The notes under the pieces: model-generated | What the model was told of the DNA's origin: nothing | Databases searched by the model: none | The model's input: the letters and a program-made list of their open reading frames with translations, nothing else | DNA from: Bifiguratus adelaidae | Lineage: Eukaryota > Mucoromycota > Endogonomycetes > Endogonales | NCBI GenBank assembly: GCA_002261195.1 | Contig: MVBO01000114.1 | Span: 1-46,750, forward strand | Direction: 5' to 3' | DNA length: 46,750 nt | Position numbers and translations under genes: made by a program | Shown here: piece after piece, positions 10,865-19,680 of the stretch | Layout: the number at the start of each line of letters is the position of its first letter | Numbering within the stretch: the stretch's first letter is position 1

Positions 10865-12371
10865 TCAATAGTATACAGAACGTGTTCTATGACAAGGCAC
10901 GGCGAGGCTACCTTGGACTGCTTTAGCGTAATCCCATATATAGAAGTCGATTAAGATGGCGTTCACGTGGAGAGCGTCCGAGGCAGGTTGAAGCTCATGA
11001 ATGCGTCTCCTCATTAATTCAACCGCCCAGATAGAATTCCCTCGTATTTCTACTTCCTCTGGACTTCCTGAAGGTAGTATGGTGAAGTTATCAAGGAGAT
11101 GGTGCAAATGTGAAGAATACTCGAGCGCCTTCAAATGGTAGAGGGCCTAAGGGGTTCAAATTAGCATTGGCGGAAAATACACATCCAAGAGCCGGTTTAC
11201 CTGAGGTACCCTACAGCGTGTCCCATAAGCATCCAGGAGTACATTCAACAATTCATAAGTTCAACTCACCTATAGTCGGCAAACATTGTGATTTCATCAA
11301 TATCAGTAAACTTGCCGTATCCTTGGCCATCAAAGCAGGCCCTTCGAATGCAACATACATTAGCAACTGTTTTAATTCATCGCGTACACGCTTACCAGAC
11401 GTCAGCTATCAAGATTTGCGCCCTTTTGTACAGTTTGACTATTTGATCTTTAGTGAACGTTGAGGAAGCTAAGAACCGCTCACCTGTGCGACCCTTGAAG
11501 GTAGCCTCATCTTTGAAGGAATCAAACGTTGTGGTAATTGTATCGAGCAGCCGCAGGGTGGAATTGTTGCATTGCAGGATCATGTTACGAAATGATCCCT
11601 CATATCTCTGACATGATGATGAGCATTAAGCGTACAATGCTCCCAATGCCTTACCTCACACAATATCCGACCGGCTTCACGCATGACTCTGATCCGCTCG
11701 TCCAGTAAGGGTATCTGCTCCTTTGTGCTTGAACGGAAAACATTCTTCAGCTCGACGTCTGTCGCGGTAATGCCGAACCATTTAGGGTCGGTGATTGGGA
11801 TATCCGCACGTTGAGCTTGCGAGATTCAATCAGATACAATTGCATTGAGGACATTTCGCTTACTTACCGCGTTTTACACATGCACATAAGCTCCAATATC
11901 CTGTATACGATTTGCCATCCAAATTTACGGCATATCGGTCTGGATGTGGCTCTTTCGCGTCGACTGTGTCCAGATCAGACCAAAATGAGAAATTGAGCAA
12001 ATCCACCAGGAATATCCTAGCGTGTGGCCGTCAGTATCCCGACCAGGCATCAAACTAAGGAACTTGCCAATCGACAGCTAGATCATCGGCCACGTCCGGG
12101 TTTAAAGGATGGCTATTCCAGGTTTTCGTACTGTAGGATATTTTCTTCATGCTTTCAAGCACCTAAAGGCGGGCATCAATATCCTCCTCGAAACTGATAT
12201 TGCCGAAAGCATACCGATCGTGCCGCGTGCTCAATTCCTTCCTGTGGAATCTTGACATGGTCACTGTTCTGCCAGATCAAATGGTCAATGTATGTTACGC
12301 GGTAGTTTTCTTGGTAACTGCACCTCACTAATGAACTTTGCACTTTCAAGAACGGGATTCCTTTGGCTCAT
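10865..12371 (-). CDS. QNG1: Queuosine salvage glycosidase (QNG1/DUF2419)
   Basis: A 345-aa member of the queuosine 5'-phosphate N-glycosylase family, which frees queuine from salvaged queuosine nucleotides for tRNA modification. Ten exons: 12371-12324, 12268-12215, 12162-12068, 12016-11868, 11815-11655, 11607-11484, 11438-11396, 11341-11270, 11210-11201 and 11146-10865. Diagnostic motifs: NPVLESAKFISENSDHV, DWIFLVDLLNFSFWSD, YTGYWSLCACVKRA, ADIPITDPKWF, VKLYKRAQILIADVWACF, then FTDIDEITMFADYRVPQALY, EVEIRGNSIWAVELMR, NAILIDFYIWDYAK and the conserved tail HRTRSVYY. The Asp of ITMFADYR and the late ID..IWD acidic residues belong to the active-site region in the family. Odd points: intron 3 has a GC donor, and exon 9 is only 10 nt. 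A donor/acceptor pair near the stop was rejected because the unspliced end is the conserved one. Confidence 0.93.
12017..12067 (-). other. GC-AG intron in QNG1
   Basis: The donor reads TTG|GCAAGT and the acceptor GCTAG|G, with a length of 51 nt. Removal joins DDLAVDW to IFLVDLLNFSFW, a conserved QNG1 block, so the non-canonical donor is forced by the protein. GCAAGT is the usual GC-donor context. Confidence 0.85.
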
Positions 12372-12677
12372 GCCTCTCTTGACAGCACAAATACCGAATT
12401 TAGACAACGCCTTGGATTGACATTGGGACTATATTAATGAAGTACAACCAAATAGGGGTAACAGCATGTATGGTGTACCAAATGTATATATGAATTCCAG
12501 TAGAAGTCAAAACAGAAGTTGAAAAAGTTCCTTCTAATTTCTTTCGTATCAAGCCATGCAGTATCCGTTTGCTTTGCCTACAAATAGATTCGTCTTTAAT
12601 TGGAAAGGACAGCCATCGGTATACTGGGCGAGAAAACTGTTTGGGTTACCAAAATGGCTTTCTTCGGATACGCTAGT
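12372..12677. other. Gap upstream of QNG1
   Basis: AT-rich stretch with TATATA near 12484. It is presumed to hold the QNG1 promoter and the 3' end of the small minus-strand ORF. No further gene is seen. Confidence 0.45.
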
Positions 12678-12950
12678 TCATTTCCTAACGGCAAGAACAA
12701 ATGCACAGGCCAAGAGACACAACAGCCCAGTGATCGTCACCATCCAAATCCACACGGGAAGACCAAATTGATGACGACGACGATGTGCGGAGAAGTCATC
12801 CTGCACGGGACGCGCCATGGGTGGAGCATAGGGTGGTGGTAGGTAAGCGAAGGCTTGCTCATTGTAGGAGAGTACAGGTTTTTCATAGGGATACCGATTA
12901 TCCGCCATGTACGAGGGAGGATTCACATTAATCCATACACCCTCAGCCAT
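12678..12950 (-). CDS. Small tail-anchored protein, unrecognised
   Basis: A single-exon 90-codon ORF. I choose the ATG in a good context (CACCATGG); an in-frame ATG three codons earlier is also possible. The first 60 residues are rich in Pro, Tyr and Asn (NPPSYMADNRYPYEKP, AYLPPPYAPPMARP). A basic cluster HRRRH follows, then one membrane segment VWIWMVTITGLLCLLACAFV near the C-terminus with a short positive tail (LAVRK). The layout suggests a tail-anchored or type II membrane protein with a cytosolic PPxY-like region (LPPPYAPP), which could bind WW domains; that is inference. I do not recognise a family. The coherent composition supports a real gene, but it could be part of a longer spliced gene. 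Confidence 0.5.
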   Translation of the reverse strand: MAEGVWINVNPPSYMADNRYPYEKPVLSYNEQAFAYLPPPYAPPMARPVQDDFSAHRRRHQFGLPVWIWMVTITGLLCLLACAFVLAVRK

Positions 12951-13161
12951 GGTGCACATCCTATGGATTGCAGTTCACCTTAGACTTTATACCTCACTGA
13001 TAGACCTTCTGCTACATTGTCTGCGTCACTTTTCTTAAAAGGTATCTAATCAGCAAATTGAGGTTTAAGGTGCAATGTCTCAAATGCTAAAGATATTGAA
13101 TGTTAATAAAGGGCTAAGTGGTACTTTGGGCGAGACGTTCGACAAACTAGGAATGGCCTTG

Positions 13162-14152
13162 TCAATCAATGACGTTTCGCGATATTCCGTCTATTCCTAC
13201 CTTCTCTCCAAAGGGTCTTGCACTGCTTGGGTTTTGCCCTGTGATGAGCTCTCCGTCCTCGATGACTCTGCTCATCATAGGCATAGCCAGCTCTATTATC
13301 GCTCCCTGATCCCTGAGCGCAGACTCGGCCGTAAATTGAAGTCTGTCTCTCCACTTCAATTCGTTGGCTTTTTCCTCGGCGTCAGAGTAACATGTCATCT
13401 TGTAGCCCTCGTAAAGGAATGAGCCCGAAGGATTGACGGCCTTGGTGGAAAGAAGTGCAATTGGAGCGTGGCAGATAAGACCAGTCGGCTTGGCTATCAT
13501 ATCAATCTTAGCACATGGTCATGGAATAGTAAATGAAATAGCACAACTTACAAGCTTCGTGGAAGTACTTGAGAATTCGACCAACATCAGGGTCGCTGTG
13601 CATGTCCGTCATAGGAGCATGGCCACCCGGAAAGAAGACTGCCACAGGACTTGAGCTTACGCTTTCATACGTCTGGGCAAATCAATATACCTCCGGCAAA
13701 CGATTTCAAGTCTTGGTCGCTGATGTCACTAAGCTTTCTTGGATCTGAAAACGACTCTTCAACCTTCATCTTCTCAATAAGGTCTTTTTCTTTATTCTTC
13801 TCCTTATAGTTGCCGAGGAACCAAAGTGCACTACCAGACATGGGATCCATAGCTGGAGGATTTCCCTTGACATTGGCAAACTGCGAGGAGCAAGACAACA
13901 TCACTGTCGATAGCGGCCTTGTTTCAAAAGGTACTTACGACAGGCTGGTAGCCGGCCTCCAGGATTTTGATGAGCGGTTGGCCTAGCTCTTTCAGAAAGA
14001 ACCCTGTGAGTTCCTTCCTGCCCTCTTTGAGAACAATGCTATCTGCAGAAGACATGACGACAAGGACTTTGCACAAAAGATCAGTTACGAGCGGGCGACC
14101 AATAACAAGCTTTTCTACCTTTGCCTTTTGGTGAAGATGATACAGTGTCCAT
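13162..14152 (-). CDS. DJ-1/PfpI family Hsp31-like glyoxalase/chaperone
   Basis: A 256-aa class I glutamine-amidotransferase-like protein in five exons: 14152-14119, 14066-13939, 13880-13691, 13638-13552, 13493-13162. The fold begins with VLVVMSSADSIVLKEG (conserved Glu region). The middle carries GNPPAMDPMSGS and VFFPGGHAPMTDM, then the nucleophile elbow GLICHAPIALLS supplies the catalytic Cys and adjacent His of Hsp31-type enzymes. The end reads YEGYKMTCYSDAEEKANEL and GQNPSSARPFGEK, typical of the fungal subgroup. These proteins convert methylglyoxal to lactate without glutathione and protect against stress. Neighbour: the divergent PER1 gene. The promoter has a TATATAT about 55 bp upstream of the ATG and two copies of an 11-bp repeat behind it. 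The family is certain; the exact substrate is inferred. Confidence 0.92.
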
Positions 14153-14641
14153 TGTGTATGCTATACCTGTGCAAGTAAATTCAACCCCGAGAGTCTTGCG
14201 ATAGCATAATATATATCGGCGATCTTGACGATCGGCGATCTGGACACATCTTTCAGCGTCATTCTGATGATTTACACAGTTAACAAATTTGGAACCAGTG
14301 CATTTGTTTGCATAACGCGGTTAACATAATGGATTGCATTACATGGCCTGGAGCAAAGAGCAAGACTCTGGAAGGGCCCTGTATTACCTGACGGCGCTGC
14401 TCTGGAAAGAGTAACGGCACTTACTCTTCAGATATAATAGGTTGCTACTGGTTTTCATACACTGATACAGCTGATCAGGGAACCTCTCCTCAGCGACAAA
14501 ACGCCATAACACGCAATCATAAAGCTTGAGCGATGGACGTGTTGTTATTATAAGTGGGATATCTCGGAAAAGAAAGAGCCATCGATCATCCAGATACTCG
14601 ACTTCGAAAACTCCACGGAATTTACTATTGCGCGTGCCGGA
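14153..14641. other. Divergent promoter region DJ-1 / PER1
   Basis: 489 bp between divergent start codons. It contains the repeat pair and TATA described for the DJ-1 gene. No coding region or RNA gene is seen. Confidence 0.5.
14215..14241 (-). promoter_or_regulatory. Paired 11-bp direct repeat next to TATA of DJ-1/Hsp31 gene
   Basis: ATCGGCGATCT occurs at 14215-14225 and 14231-14241, spaced 16 bp start to start. It directly abuts the AT-only TATA-like run at about 14207-14216. It is a possible activator site; the factor is unknown. Confidence 0.45.
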
Positions 14642-15667
14642 ATGCGCCTGACACGTATTCCAAGTCAATGGGTCGGTCTGTACGTAGCATTCGTCGTACT
14701 TTCATGCATCTGCAGCACTGCACAAGCTTCTGAAGGTGACCAGTCCCCTATATACCGAGGATGTGTGCAAGAGTGCGTCAAGAACATCTGTCAGCCTCCA
14801 TTAGGACCACCCAAACTTCCGCTTGCCTTACGCCTCACATTCTGGACTTGCAGCCAGGACTGCCAATACAACTGCATGCAAAAGATCACAGCCGAAGCTA
14901 GAGACTCCCCGAACGGCCGCATTGTACAATATCACGGAAAATGGCCCTTTTATCGACTTGGCGGCATTCAAGAACCAGCAAGTGTTCTCTTCTCCGTTCT
15001 CAATGGCTATATGCACTGGAAACACTGGCGTGTCTTGAAGCAGAAAATACCCAGCCATTACTTTATGAAGCCCTTCTATCTCGGTTGGGTGATTATTGGG
15101 GTCAACACTTGGGTTTGGTCGGCGGTTTTCCACACGCGAGATTTTCCGCTCACTGAAAAGCTGGATTACTTTTCAGCTGCATTGTCCATTCTCTACTCTC
15201 TTTACTACGCCATCATTCGTCTATTCTATCTCCGTAGCAAGCTACTCATTCGGGCCTGGAGCTTTGTCTGTATAGCCATGTATCTAGCACACATTGGCTA
15301 TTTGGGTCTCATACGATTTGATTACGGCTACAATATCGCCGCAGGTGCCACAATTGGTTTGATTCATAACCTGTTGTGGATTGCATGGACCATCAAATGG
15401 TATATTCGAGACCGGCACGCGTTTCCATCAGCATCATTCGAAAGACGCAAAAAGGACGGCTTTGCATGGATTGCGACTGCAAGCGTGATTTGCATAAGCC
15501 TTGCCATGGCTCTAGAAGTGTTTGACTTTCCTCCATGGTTTGGAGTACTTGATGCACATAGCCTATGGCATCTATCCACGATCTCTTTGATACCAATATG
15601 GTATACTTTCCTCATAGAAGACTCTCAGTGGGAAGTGCGTGTAGGCAATGATAAACGACGCGCTTGA
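14642..15667 (+). CDS. PER1: PER1/PGAP3 GPI-anchor remodelling protein
   Basis: A 341-aa ER/Golgi membrane protein of the CREST superfamily that removes the sn-2 acyl chain from GPI anchors during lipid remodelling. A cleavable N-terminal signal (VGLYVAFVVLSCICSTAQA) precedes the Cys-rich luminal segment (YRGCVQECVKNIC, CSQDCQYNCM) and HGKWPFYRLGGIQEPASVLF, a PER1/PGAP3 signature. Seven hydrophobic helices follow, with WVWSAVFHTRDFPLTEKLDY and a late DAHSLWHLSTISLIPIWY. The His and Asp residues of FHTRD and HSLWH form the metal-hydrolase-like site of CREST proteins. The gene is intronless, in contrast with almost all neighbours. The first ATG gives the signal peptide and was chosen as start. 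High confidence. Confidence 0.95.
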   Translation: MRLTRIPSQWVGLYVAFVVLSCICSTAQASEGDQSPIYRGCVQECVKNICQPPLGPPKLPLALRLTFWTCSQDCQYNCMQKITAEARDSPNGRIVQYHGKWPFYRLGGIQEPASVLFSVLNGYMHWKHWRVLKQKIPSHYFMKPFYLGWVIIGVNTWVWSAVFHTRDFPLTEKLDYFSAALSILYSLYYAIIRLFYLRSKLLIRAWSFVCIAMYLAHIGYLGLIRFDYGYNIAAGATIGLIHNLLWIAWTIKWYIRDRHAFPSASFERRKKDGFAWIATASVICISLAMALEVFDFPPWFGVLDAHSLWHLSTISLIPIWYTFLIEDSQWEVRVGNDKRRA

Positions 15668-16166
15668 AATGAAAGTCACACACGATGCCATTTCCCACAA
15701 TTGCCATCTGCGCCGAACCGGTTTTCTCGTTTAGCCCTAACCACTTTGACCAGACAAGTCTCTCAACTCGCTCTGCTACCGACTATACCTTGCTCACTTT
15801 GATATTTCGCTCCGTTCATCTAGCCCGTTGTGTGAAGACTTCGGGTGCTGGCACGCATATACGCTTTGAAACTCTTTACGCCGACAGGGGAGCTTCTGTG
15901 ATTTGCAAAGAGAGAAACAGCGGGGCCAAAGCAGGTATCCTTTCAGAGTCCACGTCTTAGGTACTCTGGCTGGATGACAGCCTGCTCGCACCTTTGCTGA
16001 ATCTCAAATTGCTTTCCTCACTGAAACTTCTCCAAAGGTCAATTTCTTCTCGTGGAAAACTGTTGACTTCCTGTCGTAGTGTTGTGGGCATTGGAAGGGT
16101 GTATCACGTCAAGATTTGGAGCTCAGTATAGTGATTGCCACTGGCATCAAAAGTATCGGTGTTCGC
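15668..16166. other. Gap between PER1 and CK1-like kinase
   Basis: About 500 bp holding the PER1 3' region and the kinase promoter or leader. A 90-codon open frame at 15685-15960 shows no recognisable features and is left unannotated. Confidence 0.45.
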
Positions 16167-18864
16167 ATGTCGTTGGGATCAACTGCTCAAAGTGAAACAA
16201 CACACGTGCATCAAGCGAATGGGCTGGGGCAGACAAAGGAGGTGGTAGTGGGCGAGCAATGGGTTGTCTTGGGCAAAATTGGAGAGGGGTCATTCGGCGA
16301 AGTTTTCAAAGGTATGGAACAACGTTGTGATTGCGTCATGAATCAAATTGTCCCTCTAGTGCGAGATATACAAACGAGGCGCGAATACGCCATCAAGAGA
16401 GAAGCCCGTTCAACCAAGAACCCTCAATTAGAACATGAGGCAGATTTGTATGACATTTTAGCTGGCGGAAGTACGTGCACAGCATACATTGGAATGCCAT
16501 CCACTAACCGATTTGCAGCTGGCATCCCTGCGTGTCACTGGTTCGGGCGAGAAGGAGAGTATAACTGCATTGTCTTGGATCTATTGGGTCCAAGTGTGAA
16601 GTCATTTATGCAGTCTGTCAAAGGCTTGCGTCTAAGGTGCGTTGTCGATGTCGGGGTGCAAATGGTAAGAGGTGTCCGGCAACTTCTTCTCAGCAAATCT
16701 TACTGAGCATCCATAGGTCTCTATCTTGCAACACATTCATTCTCAAGGCGTTGTTTATCGTGACGTTAAGCCAGAGAACTTTCTATTCCATCGAAACTTC
16801 CAATTACCCCCCTCTACCTTACTCGAACGTACGGACTTTAACACCGGTTTTACCACATTCACACCTAGTCAGCCAATATGTGATGAGTGGTATGACCGGC
16901 AAGGTCGCGAAGCATGTGAATTGCACGTCGTTGACTTTGGTCTGGCCACATGGTGGAAAAATCCTACAACTGGCAAAGCTTTGCCCGAGAGTCACAAGAG
17001 GATTAGACACAAAACTGGGACGGCCCGATACGCTTCGCTGAATGTTCATCAGGGCCGCGAACATTCTCGACGAGATGATATCGAATCAGTAGCATACCTC
17101 CTACTTGATCTCTTACTTGGCAATTTACCTTGGTCGGGCGTCAAAGCGCGTAATTCCCGCATCGGTTGGGAACGAATGCGTGAGATCAAGGAAGATATGC
17201 CGCTGTCAGAGCTGTGCGCCGGTCTACCCATTGCGTTTCAGCACATTGTGGAGTATGCCCGTGAGCTCAGCTGGTCTCAAGATGTTGACTATGATTGGCT
17301 CCGTCAAAAGCTTCGCAATGCCGTGGGCAACGGGTCAGACTCGAAGATTGTTGGAGACAAAGATTTGTATTCGTTGGCCGAAACTGCTGATTCAAAATCT
17401 TGGAGATGCTTTGGACGAGATTATACGTCACAAGCTTATGGTATTATCCATAACGCACAGGCAAGCAAAGGCGCAGACCATCCAGAAAGCAGCAAGTCTA
17501 CAGGTTATAACGGGCGCCAACGCAATAACTCATTGATTCACGGTAACATATACACTATGAGTCATCACGGCCATGGTTACCGGCCACCGGGCTCGGGGCC
17601 GCCAGTGGCCAAGGAGCAAAAATGGAATGACGATCACAAGTTCGTCTCACCTAATGATCATGCCACGACAATTCATCAAGGCGAAGGCATCCGTATCAGA
17701 ATCACATCCCTGCGGTGTGATAGACCAATGGAAGGCTGGCATGCTAAGCGGCCGGATGGTACAGATTGGAAGCAGGTGGCTCGTAGCTGGGTATCACCGT
17801 GTCCGAGCGATGCGGAAAACCAAGGTCAAGGTGATATGAAGACAATTGTGGCAGGATGGGATCACGATTCGAATAGTCCGATTGACACAGCTGATGTTCA
17901 ATGGGGTTCTACTGAGAAGCAAGGCGATTTTACACGCCAAGGTGACAAAGTGCAGCATTCGAAGGAAGATTTTGACCCGCAGAGCAAGGATAAAGCTGGC
18001 ACGTCGCCTCCAAAGAAAGTATCTATGCCAATCTATATCCCTCCTTACAAGCGCAACGAAGCAACTCGTCAGCGCTATCCTAGTCAGGAGGATACTCATC
18101 ACAGTAGTCGTGTCGGCACCAGTTACAGTCCACCAAAAAGCGACCGCACTAGATCGAAAAGTATCACCATGCTGGAAAGGAGTCGTATGAACCTTCCTGA
18201 TCGCGAAGAGACCAGGACGTATGCCACTCTCAATATTTCGCCGCCGAAGGCATGGAATGCAAAGCAACATCACGAGCAATGGGCAAAGGCCGAACACGAT
18301 GATAAACAACGCACTACCACAAACGATAGACGCAAGCTAAGCAATTCGCAGCTTCTGAACGAAAACGACACACCTTCACGTCGACGTCATCGCCCTAGAG
18401 ATGAGGATTCATGGCGCAACAGAGGTGAACGTCACCCACAGCATTATAAGAACAAAACCCCGCATTGGGAACTCAATAATGAACAGGATGTCAATGACCA
18501 TTCGAACGAACACCGAAGCCATGATCAAACAGATATCTATGCCAACAAATGGTACAATTCGGCGCGCGCAAACGGCAATAGCCATGGTCACGACCGACAT
18601 CAACAGACTAATCATACCAACAATGCAGCAAATCATTGGCAAGAACACAATTACAGACGAAGACGTGCTGATAGCGATGCTGGTAAACGTAGCCGTCAAC
18701 GTCAACCATCCGCCCCTTTTGATAAGGGTCTTCACTCTTCGCATCAAGCTTCGGCAAATGACAATAACGATAATTTCAAATTTTCCCGACATTCACATTT
18801 GCGTTACGCTTCGAGTGATCACGAGACCAATGTCCCAACGAGACGTGATCGAAAAGGATCGTGA
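16167..18864 (+). CDS. Casein kinase 1-family kinase with long disordered tail
   Basis: An 849-aa Ser/Thr kinase in four exons: 16167-16311, 16360-16470, 16519-16664, 16717-18864. Kinase motifs: P-loop GKIGEGSFGEVFK (about 36-48), REYAIKREARSTKNPQLEHE with the ATP-anchoring Lys, GIPACHWFGREGEYNCIVLD and LLGPSV (CK1 signature), YRDVKPENFLF (about 146), DFG in HVVDFGLATWW (about 206), and KTGTARYASLNVHQGREHSR with RDDIES, the CK1-type activation segment. All catalytic residues are present. About 45 residues separate the catalytic loop from DFG, far more than the roughly 15 of most CK1s. After residue about 340 comes a tail of some 500 residues rich in His, Asn, Arg, Ser and Asp, with a short MPIYIPPYKRN motif and RS/RR clusters, which looks disordered. 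Whether it is a YCK or HRR25 class kinase cannot be told; there is no C-terminal Cys-Cys palmitoylation pair. Confidence 0.88.
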
Positions 18865-19680
18865 TGTTACAACCATTCACCAGGGCAGGAACGTGCCCCT
18901 ATACCCTCGACCAAAGTTAGGAACAAAAAACAACAGGGAAGCACAATACAGGAAAAAGGCAAAGGAGGCGAAGTCGTCGTCCATGTACATACGTTTTACC
19001 AATGTAGGGATCAAGAACTTGCTTATTAGATGTCTGCTATACGTTGCCAGTGACGGAGTGTCGCGTTGGAAAATGGCGTCCTATAAGCCTCACTTTTGCA
19101 CAAGCTTGGGCCGATCTGACACCCAGTTCTAGACTCCTGCTAAAATGCATTCTGTAATGCATACTTGTGCGCAAAGCGTGCTCAACTGACTCGGGTGCAC
19201 GAGTGGGCGATGCTCCCGTACCACCTAGCGGAGTCTCAAAAGCGTCGGCTCACCGAACCGAGCTATTAGACTGTGCAACAGCGATGATGAGCCGGATTAG
19301 GGCTTGTCGACTGATAATCTATGCCAGCACCCAAAAACAGCCGTCACCGAAAAGAGACGGACAGCCATAAAAGAGTGGCGAGGTTTAGTCGGCGATAGAA
19401 GACACAGAGGCGTAGAACACTCTGCAATCACACCCACACGCAAACTCTACCGTATTTTTCCCATAAGCCATCACAACGCCGATGTCTAGGCTGTGTGACC
19501 GATTCCAATGTACCCCACACACTTGCTGTTCGACCCCCTAGACGCCCCCAGTATAAATTTCCCCACCTTCCGCATTCTTTTCATTTCATCTATTTCTGTT
19601 GGTTCACTCGCCTTCTCTGTGGCTCTTTCTCTCTCTCTCTATCGTTCAATCTCTGACTATTGCATCCGTGTTGAGTTATC
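18865..19680. other. Gap: CK1 3' end and acetyl-CoA synthetase promoter
   Basis: About 800 bp without a convincing gene. The proximal 170 bp has core promoter signals listed separately. A CT-only run sits at about 19621-19642 in the presumed leader. Near 19145-19165 AATGCAT is repeated twice. Confidence 0.5.
19513..19566 (+). promoter_or_regulatory. Acetyl-CoA synthetase core promoter with CreA-like sites
   Basis: TATAAA lies at 19552-19557, 124 bp before the ATG. Three matches to the CreA/Mig1 consensus (CYCCRS orientation) flank it: CCCCAC at 19513-19518, CCCCAG at 19546-19551 and CCCCAC at 19561-19566. Acetate-activation genes are commonly glucose-repressed in fungi; repression here is inferred. 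Confidence 0.5.

Noticed and set aside
10793-10900. A final intron joining QNG1 towards the TMEM243-like gene
   Set aside because: The unspliced end HRTRSVYY is the conserved QNG1 terminus, and the splice would be out of frame with the downstream gene.
11439-11483. A 36-nt intron in QNG1
   Set aside because: The 45-nt version ends at AAATAG and yields the conserved GRTVKLYKRAQ.
15685-15960. Plus-strand 91-codon frame after PER1
   Set aside because: No recognisable features; it lies in a 3' untranslated/promoter region.
17794-18792. Long antisense open frames opposite the kinase tail
   Set aside because: They mirror the biased composition of the sense tail, lack start context and resemble no protein.
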